A stretch of DNA of 47,791 nucleotides from an uncultured Bacteroides sp. (GCF_910578895.1 NZ_CAJTSC010000028.1:1-47791); one strand, 5' to 3'. Positions 1 through 8,471 are shown, counted from the stretch's first letter. Translations and numbers: made by a program. Notes: generated from the letters alone by a model not told the origin.

Positions 1-55
1 AAACATCCTCGCAAAGAACGCTCAAAATAATGCCGGACAAAATTTAAACAGGCTT
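1..55. repeat. Right half of a dispersed palindromic repeat, cut by the window edge
   Basis: This stretch aligns without gaps to about 8590-8643, with only a handful of mismatches. Both copies end in GACAAAATTTAAACAGGCT. The left half would lie outside the window. It is a non-coding intergenic element of unknown function, and I see no transposase associated with it. Confidence 0.75.
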
Positions 56-184
56 TTAAAGTCCAATGGCATAAGCAGCCGGTATATCGGTTGATGGCTC
101 CTGAAAAATCGTAATTCAATCCTGCCTGACTATGGAAAACTGTATGCGGCTATGTGAAGTCTTACTAAAAAGGCATGCCGTTTC

Positions 185-215
185 TCTGTCTTCTACTTGA
201 AAACCCCTATTTTTG
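185..215 (+). promoter_or_regulatory. Promoter of the mnmA operon
   Basis: A Bacteroides-type -7 box TATTTTTG lies at 208-215, with a weak -33 candidate TCTG at 185-188 and 19 nt between them. Transcription would start only a few bases before the ATG at 227, giving a very short leader. Positions 56-184 hold no gene or structure I can support. Confidence 0.5.
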
Positions 216-226
216 CAAGCTAAACG

Positions 227-1309
227 ATGAATGATATGAACAAAGCAGAAAAGCGAGTGCTGGTTGGCATGAGCGGCGGCATCGACAGTACCGCTACATG
301 TCTGATGCTAAAGGAGCAAGGCTACGAGATAATCGGCCTTACGATGTGGGTGTGGGGAGACGAGCCGTCGGAAGCGTGCCAACTTGCCCGAAACATGGGC
401 ATTGAGCATCATGTGGCGGACGAGCGGGAAGCTTTTCGCGATGTGATTGTCCGCAACTTTATCGATGAGTACCGCCGGGGACGGACGCCCAATCCCTGCG
501 TGATGTGCAATCCGCTGTTCAAGTTCCGTATCCTTACGGAGTGGGCGGACAGGCTGGATTGCCGCTACATTGCCACCGGACACTATACCCGCCTGGAAGA
601 GCGGGACGGGAAGGTATATATAGTTGCCGGCAACGACGACAAGAAGGACCAGTCCTATTTTCTTTGGCGGCTGGGGCAGGACGTGTTGCGGCGTTGCCTT
701 TTTCCGTTAGGGACGTATACCAAGTTGCAAGTGCGCGATTACCTGCGCGACAAGGGCTATGCGCTGAAAGCCGAGTCGGGAGAGAGCATGGAAGTCTGCT
801 TCATAAAGGGAGATTACAGGGATTTCCTGCGCGAACACTCTCCGGAAATAGACCGTGAAGTCGGTCCGGGATGGTTCGTCAATGCGGAAGGGGTGAAGCT
901 GGGAGAGCATAAAGGTTTTCCTTACTACACCATCGGGCAGCGTAAAGGGCTTGAAATAGCATTGGGAAAACCGGCTTATGTGCTGAAAATCAATCCGCAG
1001 AAAAATACGGTGATGCTGGGAGATGCCGAACAGCTCCGGACGGAATATATGCTTGCGGAGCAGGACAGCCTGGTTGACGAGGCGGAGGTTTTCGGAAGCA
1101 AGGAACTGACGGTGCGCATCCGTTATCGCAGCAAACCGATTCCCTGTTCGGTGAAGCGCCTGGAAGACGGGCGCCTGCTGGTGCATTTCCAATCGGAAGC
1201 GTCTGCCATTGCGCCCGGGCAGTCTGCCGTGTTCTATATCGGGAAGCGGGTGGCAGGCGGTTCGTTTATCGCTTCGCAACGCGGCATCGGCATGTATATA
1301 GGAAATTAG
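227..1309 (+). CDS. mnmA: tRNA-specific 2-thiouridylase MnmA
   Basis: Cytoplasmic enzyme that activates U34 of Lys, Glu and Gln tRNAs with ATP and inserts sulfur at C2. The N-terminal PP-loop SGGIDS is at residues 16-21. The two cysteines expected for sulfur transfer are in NPCVMCN (about residue 90) and EVCFI (about residue 190), followed by the family motif YYTIGQRKGL. The length of 360 aa is normal for the family. An in-frame ATG at 236 is an equally possible start. The next gene begins 32 bp downstream on the same strand, so the two are probably co-transcribed. Bacteroides genomes often carry more than one MnmA paralogue, and I cannot say which one this is. Confidence 0.93.
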   Translation: MNDMNKAEKRVLVGMSGGIDSTATCLMLKEQGYEIIGLTMWVWGDEPSEACQLARNMGIEHHVADEREAFRDVIVRNFIDEYRRGRTPNPCVMCNPLFKFRILTEWADRLDCRYIATGHYTRLEERDGKVYIVAGNDDKKDQSYFLWRLGQDVLRRCLFPLGTYTKLQVRDYLRDKGYALKAESGESMEVCFIKGDYRDFLREHSPEIDREVGPGWFVNAEGVKLGEHKGFPYYTIGQRKGLEIALGKPAYVLKINPQKNTVMLGDAEQLRTEYMLAEQDSLVDEAEVFGSKELTVRIRYRSKPIPCSVKRLEDGRLLVHFQSEASAIAPGQSAVFYIGKRVAGGSFIASQRGIGMYIGN

Positions 1310-1341
1310 AAGACTGAAATTTAGAAAATAAGAGAGATTTG

Positions 1342-2718
1342 ATGAGTAAGAGATTGACTATTCTTTCGGCTTTGGTGCTGCTTGCGGCAAGTGTGGCGGC
1401 ACAACAAGATACGTTGAAATATCGCATTAGTTTAAAGGACAAGGCTGCCACCGCATACTCCTTGCAACATCCGGAACGGTTTCTTTCGGAGAAAGCCATT
1501 GCAAGGCGCCAGAAACAAAATCTGGCAATCGACTCTACCGACCTTCCGGTGTGCCGTAAGTATGTCGACGAGATACGCCGGCAGGGGGTGAAGATTGTGG
1601 TTGCCGGAAAGTGGGACAATTTTGTTACGGTGTCCTGCAATGACACTGCTTTGATAGGCCGTATCGCCGCATTGCCTTTCGTGCGCGCCACGGAGAAGGT
1701 GTGGAGTGCTCCGAAAACGGGCGGAGAGACGATGTCTGCAACGCGTGATACTGTGATGAATGCGCCGAAGCTATATGCCGACAGTATTTACGGGCCCGCC
1801 ATCACCCAAATCCGGTTGAGCAATGGAGATAAATTGCATGATGCCGGATTCAGAGGGCAGGGAATGACGATTGCGGTGATTGATGCCGGATTTCATAACC
1901 TGGACAGGATAACGGCAATGCGGAATATCACCGTGTTGGGCGTAAAGGATTTTGTTAATCCCCGGGCGGACCTGTTTGCCGAAAGCAGTCACGGGTTGAG
2001 CGTGCTCTCCTGCATAGGCATGAATCTGCCGGGGGTAATGACGGGCACCGCGCCCGAAGCCTCTTTCTGGTTGCTTCGCAGCGAAGACGAATATTCCGAA
2101 CATCTGGTGGAGCAGGACTATTGGGCTGCCGCCGTGGAGTTTGCAGACAGCGTGGGCGTTGATGTGATTAACACCTCTTTGGGATATTATGCTTTCGATG
2201 ATAAGTCGAAGAACTATACATACCGCGATTTGGACGGACGTCATGCCTTGATGTCTCGCCAGGCTTCGCGCATAGCCGACAAGGGCATGGTGCTGGTGTG
2301 CAGCGCCGGCAATTCGGGCATGGGTTCTTGGAAGAAGATAACCCCGCCGGGCGATGCGGAGAATGTGCTGACCGTGGGTGCCGTAAACAAGCGGGCGCTA
2401 TTGGCTCCGTTTTCCTCTATCGGCAATACCGCCGATAACCGGATCAAACCGGATGTCGTGGCGGTAGGCGAAGGAACGGATGTAATCCGTACGGACGGAA
2501 ATCAGGGCAAGGCGAACGGGACCTCCTTTTCTTCGCCTGTCGTATGCGGGATGGTGGCTTGCTTGTGGCAGGCATGCCCCCGGCTCACGGCGAAAGAGCT
2601 GCTTGAACTGGTCCGCGCTTCCGGCGACCGTGCCGACTGTCCGGATAATATCTACGGTTACGGTGTGCCCGACATGTGGAAAGCGTATCGGATGTATCTG
2701 TCCGGAAAAGGCGAGTGA
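1342..2718 (+). CDS. Secreted subtilisin-like serine protease (S8 family)
   Basis: Protein of 458 aa with an N-terminal signal peptide (hydrophobic stretch ending ...SVAAQ). The complete catalytic triad of S8 proteases is visible: Asp181 in AVIDAG, His217 in SSHG, and Ser395 in NGTSFSSP, with the oxyanion-hole region CSAGNSG between them. About 150 residues precede the catalytic domain and probably form a propeptide. I start at ATG 1342 because the codon before it is a TTG that adds nothing useful. The substrate is unknown. It sits between mnmA and xseA without a visible terminator, so it is likely part of one transcript. Confidence 0.85.
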   Translation: MSKRLTILSALVLLAASVAAQQDTLKYRISLKDKAATAYSLQHPERFLSEKAIARRQKQNLAIDSTDLPVCRKYVDEIRRQGVKIVVAGKWDNFVTVSCNDTALIGRIAALPFVRATEKVWSAPKTGGETMSATRDTVMNAPKLYADSIYGPAITQIRLSNGDKLHDAGFRGQGMTIAVIDAGFHNLDRITAMRNITVLGVKDFVNPRADLFAESSHGLSVLSCIGMNLPGVMTGTAPEASFWLLRSEDEYSEHLVEQDYWAAAVEFADSVGVDVINTSLGYYAFDDKSKNYTYRDLDGRHALMSRQASRIADKGMVLVCSAGNSGMGSWKKITPPGDAENVLTVGAVNKRALLAPFSSIGNTADNRIKPDVVAVGEGTDVIRTDGNQGKANGTSFSSPVVCGMVACLWQACPRLTAKELLELVRASGDRADCPDNIYGYGVPDMWKAYRMYLSGKGE

Positions 2719-2778
2719 CGGATTGAACTGGTAATAATCGGATTGATTTGATAATAAGCGGATTAAATCGGTAATAAA
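2719..2778 (+). repeat. Three tandem 20-bp repeats ahead of xseA
   Basis: Three abutting units start with CGGATT and end in GTAATAA or a close variant, at 2719-2738, 2739-2758 and 2759-2778. They fill nearly all of the gap between the protease stop (2718) and the xseA ATG (2794). Confidence 0.8.
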
Positions 2779-2793
2779 CTGAAGGATGGTGAT

Positions 2794-4047
2794 ATGGAAA
2801 CCTTGTCTTTGTATGAACTGAATGCTTTGGTTCGCCGTAGTTTGGAACAGTGCCTGCCCGACACCTATTGGATACAGGCGGAGTTGAGTGATGTGCGTAC
2901 CAACAGTACCGGGCATTGCTACCTGGAGTTTGTGCAGAAAGATGTCCGCGGCAATAGCCTGGTGGCAAAGGCAAGAGGGACAATCTGGTCGAATGTGTTC
3001 CGCCTGTTGAAGCCTTATTTCGAGGAAGCTACGGGGCAGGCGTTTGTTTCGGGCATTAAAGTGCTGGTGCAGGTCACTGTCAGTTTCCACGAGCTTTACG
3101 GTTATAGCCTTACGGTGCAGGATATAGACCCTACTTATACTTTGGGCGACATGGTGCGCCGCCGTAAAGAGATACTGAGGCAACTGGAAGAGGAAGGAGT
3201 GCTCACGCTGAACAAGGAATTGGAAATCCCCCTCCTGCCGCAACGCATTGCAGTGGTCTCTTCCCCGACAGCTGCCGGATACGGTGACTTCTGCCATCAG
3301 TTGCAAAATAATCCGAGAGGTTTTTACTTCCATACGGAATTGTTTCCGGCATTGATGCAGGGCGACCGTGTGGAAGAGTCTGTATTGGCTGCTTTGGATA
3401 AGATAAACTCCCGTCCGGACAGTTTTGACGTGGTTGTGATTATCCGTGGCGGAGGGGCTACTTCCGACCTCTCCGGATTTGACACCTACCTGCTTGCGGC
3501 TGCTTGCGCACAGTTTCCTTTGCCTGTCATCACCGGTATCGGCCATGAACGTGACGACACGGTGATTGATTCCGTAGCCCATACCCGCGTCAAGACTCCT
3601 ACCGCTGCCGCAGAATTTCTGATAAACCGCATGAATGACGCTGCCGATGGTTTGGAATCGCTGGCTTGCCGTTTATACGACGGTGTCCGAAATCTGCTGG
3701 TGCAAGAGCATCAGCGGTTGGTATCCTGTAAGAACCGCATCCCTTCTGCCGCTTATAGTCGCATATCGGATGCCAAACTCTCCTTGCTCACTGTCCGGAA
3801 AGATATTGTGCAGGTTGCTACCGCCTTTTTGTCTCATCGCCAACATCGGCTGGAACTGCTCCGGCAGCGGTTGGCGGATGCTTCTCCCGAAAAACAGTTG
3901 GCGCGCGGCTACAGCATTACGCTCAAAAACGGTAAGGTTGTAAAAGATGCCACTCTTCTGAACGAGGGAGACAGAATCACCACTCGCCTATACAAAGGAG
4001 AAGTGGTTTCGGTAGTAACCGATGAATTGTCAAAAGTCAAAAAATAA
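2794..4047 (+). CDS. xseA: Exodeoxyribonuclease VII large subunit
   Basis: Catalytic subunit of exonuclease VII, which degrades single-stranded DNA in both directions to oligonucleotides. At 417 aa the family layout is present: an N-terminal OB-fold (about residues 1-105, with YWIQAELSD and GHCYLEF), then the catalytic domain with VVSSPTAAGYGDF, the glycine-rich VVVIIRGGGATSDLSGFD and GIGHERDDTVID, a helical segment, and the C-terminal LARGYSI tail. The small subunit follows 8 bp after the stop. Confidence 0.95.
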   Translation: METLSLYELNALVRRSLEQCLPDTYWIQAELSDVRTNSTGHCYLEFVQKDVRGNSLVAKARGTIWSNVFRLLKPYFEEATGQAFVSGIKVLVQVTVSFHELYGYSLTVQDIDPTYTLGDMVRRRKEILRQLEEEGVLTLNKELEIPLLPQRIAVVSSPTAAGYGDFCHQLQNNPRGFYFHTELFPALMQGDRVEESVLAALDKINSRPDSFDVVVIIRGGGATSDLSGFDTYLLAAACAQFPLPVITGIGHERDDTVIDSVAHTRVKTPTAAAEFLINRMNDAADGLESLACRLYDGVRNLLVQEHQRLVSCKNRIPSAAYSRISDAKLSLLTVRKDIVQVATAFLSHRQHRLELLRQRLADASPEKQLARGYSITLKNGKVVKDATLLNEGDRITTRLYKGEVVSVVTDELSKVKK

Positions 4048-4055
4048 ATAATCCT

Positions 4056-4265
4056 ATGCCTACACCCAAGAAAAAAGAAACCTATTCCCAAGCAATGGAA
4101 CGGTTGGAGAGAATAGTAAGCCAGATAGACAACAATGAACTGGAAATAGACGTACTTGCCGAAAAGATAAAAGAAGCGAACGAAATCATTGCATTTTGTA
4201 ACGATAAGTTGACAAAGGCAGACTGTGAAGTCAAGAAACTCTTGGCGGACAGGCAGGAGGAATAG
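4056..4265 (+). CDS. xseB: Exodeoxyribonuclease VII small subunit
   Basis: A 69-aa helical protein with the XseB signature: YSQAMERLERIVSQIDNNELEIDVLAEKIKEA (given here in overlapping halves: YSQAMERLERIV, then NELEIDVL). It caps the helical part of XseA to form the heteromultimeric nuclease. Its position 8 bp behind xseA on the same strand supports the call. An AGGAGG sequence in its last codons could serve the small ORF that follows. Confidence 0.93.
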   Translation: MPTPKKKETYSQAMERLERIVSQIDNNELEIDVLAEKIKEANEIIAFCNDKLTKADCEVKKLLADRQEE

Positions 4266-4271
4266 GCGGAT

Positions 4272-4403
4272 ATGGCGCTTTCGGTCACGGAGGCACAACA
4301 AGAGGTATTCCACCACATTGAGCATACGACACCTTTCTATAAAGTTCTTGCGGGTCATGCTTTTGTCATGGCAGGCATGTACGGGAAAAAGCCGTGTTTT
4401 TAA
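4272..4403 (+). CDS. Candidate 43-aa small protein downstream of xseB
   Basis: The ORF starts 6 bp after the xseB stop. AGGAGG at 4255-4260 is suitably placed upstream of its ATG. The product begins MALSVTEAQQEVFHH and ends GMYGKKPCF. The stop codon lies inside the left arm of the hairpin that appears to end the operon. I do not recognise the family. Operon-like position and a strong Shine-Dalgarno support it; short length is the main reason for doubt. Confidence 0.45.
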   Translation: MALSVTEAQQEVFHHIEHTTPFYKVLAGHAFVMAGMYGKKPCF

Positions 4404-4433
4404 TCTTTTGTCGACAAAAAACGGCGTTTCTTT
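4391..4433 (+). terminator. Hairpin ending the mnmA-xseB transcript
   Basis: The arms are GCCGTgTTTTT (4391-4401) and AAAAAACGGC (4416-4425), with a 14-nt loop, followed by the T-rich GTTTCTTT. The U-tract is imperfect, so termination may be partial. Confidence 0.5.
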
Positions 4434-4463
4434 AGGAAGTATGGAGAATTACCACTACTTTTG
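4431..4463 (+). promoter_or_regulatory. ilvE promoter
   Basis: A -7 box TACTTTTG is at 4456-4463, with TTTA at 4431-4434 in the -33 position. The implied start near 4470 leaves a leader of about 160 nt before the ilvE ATG. Confidence 0.6.
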
Positions 4464-4478
4464 TGGCAAATAGTAAGC

Positions 4479-4568
4479 GCCTGTTCGTTTTTTGTTCAGT
4501 ATTGCTTTGAGAAATTCCCAAAGAAGCAGACGAAATATTTGAAAGAAAGACCAAAACAGGCTTTTTTT
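4479..4568 (+). promoter_or_regulatory. Terminator-like hairpin in the ilvE leader (possible attenuator)
   Basis: GCCTGTT (4479-4485) can pair with AACAGGC (4555-4561), directly followed by seven T residues (4562-4568). A smaller stem, CTTTG (4505-4509) with CAAAG (4519-4523), fits inside the loop. The structure lies between the promoter and the ilvE start. I see no ATG leader peptide. The ends resemble those of the dispersed repeat at 8472-8645, so a decayed copy of that element is an alternative. Confidence 0.4.
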
Positions 4569-4631
4569 AGTTTCGGTGTACTTGTAATATATCGGATAAT
4601 AACAAAAGAGAACAACTAATACGAGCGAGAT

Positions 4632-5651
4632 ATGAAAGAACTGGATTGGGCTAATCTGCCGTTCGGCTATATGAAGACAGATTACAATGTGAGAATTTAC
4701 TATCGTAACGAACAGTGGGGCGCATTGGAAGTATGCAGCGAGGAGACTATCCCTATGCACATGGCTGCCACGTGTCTGCACTATGGCCAGGAAGCTTTCG
4801 AAGGCCTGAAGGCATTTCGCGGCAAAGACGGCAAGGTACGCGTTTTCCGTTTGGAAGAGAATGCTGCCCGTTTGCAGTCCACCTGTCGTGGCATCCTGAT
4901 GCCCGAACTGCCGACGGAGCGCTTTAAAGAGGCGATTCTCAAGGTCGTGAAGTTGAATGAACGTTTCATTCCGCCTTACGAGTCGGGAGCTTCCCTGTAT
5001 ATCCGTCCGTTGCTGATTGGTACGGGCGCGCAAGTGGGCGTGCATCCGGCAAACGAATACCTGTTTGTAGTGTTTGTAACTCCGGTAGGTCCTTATTTCA
5101 AGGGCGGTTTCTCAACCAATCCGTACGTCATTATCCGCGAGTTCGACCGTGCCGCGCCTTTGGGCACAGGTGTCTATAAGGTAGGCGGCAACTACGCGGC
5201 AAGCCTGCGTGCCAATAAGAAAGCGCACGACCTGGGTTATGCCTGCGAGTTCTATCTGGATGCCAAAGAGAAGAAATATATCGACGAGTGCGGTGCCGCC
5301 AACTTCTTCGGCATCAAGGACAATACATACATTACTCCGCAATCCACTTCCATCCTTCCCTCTATCACCAACAAGAGCCTGATGCAACTGGCAGAGGATA
5401 TGGGCATGAAGGTAGAGCGCCGTCCGGTGCCCGAAGAGGAGCTGCTGACGTTCGAGGAGGCGGGTGCTTGCGGCACTGCCGCTGTCATCAGCCCGATAGA
5501 ACGCATCGACGATGTGGAGAACGGTAAGTCATACGTGATTGCCAAAGATGGCAAACCGGGACCTGTCTGCACGAAGCTGTATAATAAGTTGCGTGCCATC
5601 CAGTATGGCGACGAACCCGATACGCATGGTTGGGTGACGATTGTAGAATAA
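4632..5651 (+). CDS. ilvE: Branched-chain amino acid aminotransferase
   Basis: PLP-dependent class IV aminotransferase that interconverts Leu, Ile and Val with their 2-oxo acids, using glutamate/2-oxoglutarate; cytoplasmic. At 339 aa the family features are clear: LHYGQEAFEGLKAFRG, LYIRPLLIGTG near residue 125, the PLP lysine in GVYKVGGNYAAS (near residue 180), ECGAANFF and GACGTAAVISP. Length is typical of the bacterial BCAT type 2 group. It has its own promoter and a structured leader. Confidence 0.95.
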   Translation: MKELDWANLPFGYMKTDYNVRIYYRNEQWGALEVCSEETIPMHMAATCLHYGQEAFEGLKAFRGKDGKVRVFRLEENAARLQSTCRGILMPELPTERFKEAILKVVKLNERFIPPYESGASLYIRPLLIGTGAQVGVHPANEYLFVVFVTPVGPYFKGGFSTNPYVIIREFDRAAPLGTGVYKVGGNYAASLRANKKAHDLGYACEFYLDAKEKKYIDECGAANFFGIKDNTYITPQSTSILPSITNKSLMQLAEDMGMKVERRPVPEEELLTFEEAGACGTAAVISPIERIDDVENGKSYVIAKDGKPGPVCTKLYNKLRAIQYGDEPDTHGWVTIVE

Positions 5652-5694
5652 CCATTTATCTTATAAATAACACATTTAATTAATATTATTCGCT

Positions 5695-6306
5695 ATGTTA
5701 AAACAAAATTCTGAATTGCGTGCCCAGGCACGTGAGTCACTTCAAGGAAAGTGGCTTATGGCAGCTGTTGCTGCACTTATTTATTGCTTTGTTATCGGTG
5801 CTTTGTCTGCTGTTCCTTACGTAGGCCGGTTGGCTTCATTGTTTGTCGGACTGCCGCTTGCATACGGTTTGGCTATCCTGATGTTTGGTGTGCTCAAAGG
5901 CAAACAAGTCGATATCGAGGTGCTGTTCGAAGGTTTCCATGACTATGCGCGTATTCTGGTAACCAAGTTGCTTCAGCAAATCTACACAGCATTGTGGACA
6001 ATGTTGCTGATTGTTCCGGGAGTTATGAAGTATTACTCTTATGCAATGACCGACTATATCTTGAAAGAAGAGCCGGAAATGAAAAACAACGCGGCTATCG
6101 AAAAGAGTATGGCTATGATGGAGAACAACAGAATGAAACTGTTCACGCTTGATTTGAGCTTTATCGGCTGGTTCTTCCTGTCTATCCTCACGCTCGGTAT
6201 CGGTCTATTCTTCCTGTTGCCTTACGTGCATACTGCCCATGCAGCTTTCTATGAAGATCTGAAAGCTCAGCAAGGTGCCAATGCGGAAGCAAGCGCTGCG
6301 GTTTAA
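5695..6306 (+). CDS. DUF975-type integral membrane protein
   Basis: A 203-aa protein with the N-terminal motif LRAQARESLQGKW that is characteristic of DUF975 proteins, then about four hydrophobic segments (residues roughly 21-50, 52-68, 98-112 and 153-175). The function of the family is not established. It follows ilvE by 43 AT-rich bases and is closed by a strong terminator. Confidence 0.75.
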   Translation: MLKQNSELRAQARESLQGKWLMAAVAALIYCFVIGALSAVPYVGRLASLFVGLPLAYGLAILMFGVLKGKQVDIEVLFEGFHDYARILVTKLLQQIYTALWTMLLIVPGVMKYYSYAMTDYILKEEPEMKNNAAIEKSMAMMENNRMKLFTLDLSFIGWFFLSILTLGIGLFFLLPYVHTAHAAFYEDLKAQQGANAEASAAV

Positions 6307-6335
6307 TCGGGACGCATCGTCCAATATCATAGAAG

Positions 6336-6373
6336 AATGGAGCATGGAGAAATCTGTGCTCCATTTCTTTTTG
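6336..6373 (+). terminator. Rho-independent terminator of the DUF975 gene
   Basis: A perfect 9-bp stem AATGGAGCA (6336-6344) / TGCTCCATT (6357-6365) with a 12-nt loop is followed by TCTTTTT. The end of the U-tract overlaps the -33 box of the next promoter. Confidence 0.85.
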
Positions 6374-6400
6374 CCGGTTGCACCAAAATCAGTACCTTTA
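6370..6400 (+). promoter_or_regulatory. trmB promoter
   Basis: TTTG at 6370-6373, exactly 19 nt, then TACCTTTA at 6393-6400 (one mismatch to TAnnTTTG). The implied transcription start near 6407 excludes the upstream ATG at 6378 and supports the start at 6420. Confidence 0.7.
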
Positions 6401-6419
6401 CGGCCTAATCAGGATTGAA

Positions 6420-7178
6420 ATGGGAAAAAACAAGTTAGAGAAATTTGCCGATATGGCGGGTTATCCGCATGTGTTCGAATATCCGTACTCGGCTGTGGAC
6501 AACGTTCCGTTTGACATGAAAGGGCATTGGCACTCACAGTTCTTCAAGAACGACCATCCGATTGTGCTGGAACTGGGTTGCGGCCGTGGAGAATATACCG
6601 TAGGACTGGGGCGCATGTTCCCCGACAAGAACTTCATCGGCGTAGACATAAAAGGCGCCCGCATGTGGACGGGAGCCACGGAATCCTTGCAGTCGGATAT
6701 GAAGAACGTAGCCTTTCTGCGTACCAACATCGAAATCATCGACCGCTTCTTTGCGCCGGGCGAAGTGAGCGAGATATGGCTCACCTTCTCCGACCCGCAG
6801 ATGAGGAAAGCCACCAAACGCCTTACGTCCACCTACTTTATGGAGCGTTACCGCAAATTCCTGAAAGATGGCGGAATTGTCCACGTAAAGACCGACAGTA
6901 ACTTCATGTTCACTTACACCAAGTATATGATAGAGAAGAACGGGCTTCCGGTAGAGTTTATCACCGATGACCTCTATCACTCCAGACTGGTGGACGACAT
7001 CCTTGGCATCCGCACCTATTACGAACAACAGTGGCTGGACCGCGGGCTGACCATAAAGTACATCAAGTTCCGGCTTCCGCAAAGCGGAGAGCTGCAAGAG
7101 CCCGATGTGGAGATAGAGTTCGATGAGTATCGCAGCTACAACCGCAGCAAGCGTAGCGGGCTTCAGACCAGCAAATGA
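6420..7178 (+). CDS. trmB: tRNA (guanine-N7-)-methyltransferase
   Basis: Class I SAM-dependent methyltransferase that makes m7G46 in the tRNA variable loop. The SAM motif is VLELGCGRGEYTVGL (near residue 55), followed by FIGVDIKGARMW, then WLTFSDPQMRKATKRLTS, which corresponds to the conserved PDPW-like region, and HVKTDSNFMF. From ATG 6420 the product is 252 aa, normal for the family. An ATG 42 bp upstream is open in frame but would precede the predicted transcription start and lies next to the preceding terminator. Confidence 0.93.
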   Translation: MGKNKLEKFADMAGYPHVFEYPYSAVDNVPFDMKGHWHSQFFKNDHPIVLELGCGRGEYTVGLGRMFPDKNFIGVDIKGARMWTGATESLQSDMKNVAFLRTNIEIIDRFFAPGEVSEIWLTFSDPQMRKATKRLTSTYFMERYRKFLKDGGIVHVKTDSNFMFTYTKYMIEKNGLPVEFITDDLYHSRLVDDILGIRTYYEQQWLDRGLTIKYIKFRLPQSGELQEPDVEIEFDEYRSYNRSKRSGLQTSK

Positions 7179-7251
7179 ATGCAGACCGGTAAATGAATGC
7201 AGGCAAATGAATGTAGGCAGGCAAACGAATGCAAATCAGTAAATGAATGAA
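7171..7251 (+). repeat. Degenerate tandem repeats around GCAAATGAATGCA
   Basis: Five imperfect copies of a 13-14 bp unit with core AAATGAATG occur between the last codons of trmB and about 7251 (starts near 7171, 7188, 7202, 7221 and 7239). The first copy supplies the trmB stop codon. Confidence 0.7.
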
Positions 7252-7345
7252 ACGTATGGAAAGCGCCTGTCCGTGATTGTTCCTCAGCCGTGTCTGACAG
7301 AAGCCGCCCCCTCTTAAATTCAAAATTCATAATTCAAAATTCAAC

Positions 7346-8446
7346 ATGACCCTTTACCCTAAATTAATATTGGATGCACTGGCAACGGTGCGTTATCCCG
7401 GCAACAAGAAGAACCTTGTGGAGGCTGAAATGGTTGCCGACAATCTGCGTATCGACGGGATGAAAGTCAGCTTCTCGTTGATTTTCGAGAAACCGACAGA
7501 CCCCTTTATGAAATCGGTGGTAAAAGCTGCCGAGGTTGCGATACATACGTATGTATCGCCGGAAGTGGAAGTGACGATTGCCACGGAAAGCCGTCAGGCG
7601 GCACGGCCCGAGGTTGGCAAACTGCTGCCGCAGGTGAAGAACATCATCGGTGTCTCTTCCGGCAAGGGCGGTGTAGGCAAGTCTACCGTTTCGGCAAACC
7701 TGGCTGTCTCGCTCGCCAAGTTGGGTTATAAGGTAGGTTTGCTGGATGCCGATATCTTCGGTCCTTCCATGCCCAAGATGTTCTGCGAGGAAGATGCCCG
7801 CCCGTATGCCGAGAATATCGGCGGACGTGATTTGATTGTTCCGATTGAAAAATATGGCATCAAACTGTTGTCCATCGGTTTCTTTGTAAACCCCGACCAA
7901 GCCACCCTGTGGCGTGGCGGCATGGCAAGCAATGCGCTGAAACAGTTGATTGCCGATGCCGATTGGGGCGAACTGGATTACTTCCTGATAGACCTTCCGC
8001 CCGGAACCAGCGATATCCACCTTACCGTGGTGCAGACACTTGCCATGACCGGTGCCATCGTGGTCAGCACGCCGCAGGCGGTGGCTTTGGCGGATGCCCG
8101 TAAAGGCATCAACATGTTCATCAACGACAAGGTGAATGTGCCTATTCTCGGTCTGGTTGAGAACATGGCATGGTTCACGCCTGCCGAATTGCCCGAGAAC
8201 AAGTACTACATCTTCGGCAAAGAGGGAGCCAAACGGCTGGCAGAGGAGATGGATGTTCCTTTGCTGGGACAAATCCCCATTGTGCAAGGCATCTGCGAGA
8301 GTGGCGACCAGGGCACTCCCGTGGCTTTGGACGAGAACACCATGACCGGACGCGCTTTCTTGCAACTGGCTGCCGCCGTAGTCCGCCAGGTAGACCGCCG
8401 GAACATGGAAATGGCACCCACCAGGATTGTGGAGACACATAAGTAG
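7346..8446 (+). CDS. Mrp/ApbC-type iron-sulfur carrier P-loop ATPase
   Basis: Cytoplasmic ParA/MinD-superfamily ATPase of 366 aa thought to carry Fe-S clusters to apoproteins. An N-terminal MIP18/DUF59-like domain (about residues 1-80) is fused to the ATPase domain. The deviant Walker A is SSGKGGVGKST (near residue 105), with LLDADIFGPSMPKMF and LIDLPPGTSD following. Unusually, the CxxC pair that binds the bridging cluster in E. coli Mrp is missing: the matching segment reads ENMAWFTPAELPENKYYIFG, with no cysteine. AT-rich CAAAATTC-type repeats (7318-7343) lie directly before the start. Confidence 0.88.
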   Translation: MTLYPKLILDALATVRYPGNKKNLVEAEMVADNLRIDGMKVSFSLIFEKPTDPFMKSVVKAAEVAIHTYVSPEVEVTIATESRQAARPEVGKLLPQVKNIIGVSSGKGGVGKSTVSANLAVSLAKLGYKVGLLDADIFGPSMPKMFCEEDARPYAENIGGRDLIVPIEKYGIKLLSIGFFVNPDQATLWRGGMASNALKQLIADADWGELDYFLIDLPPGTSDIHLTVVQTLAMTGAIVVSTPQAVALADARKGINMFINDKVNVPILGLVENMAWFTPAELPENKYYIFGKEGAKRLAEEMDVPLLGQIPIVQGICESGDQGTPVALDENTMTGRAFLQLAAAVVRQVDRRNMEMAPTRIVETHK

Positions 8447-8471
8447 AAAGATATCCGTATTGTTAACTTTA

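Noticed and set aside
6378..6419. trmB start at 6378
   Set aside because: It lies upstream of the predicted transcription start of a well-spaced promoter.
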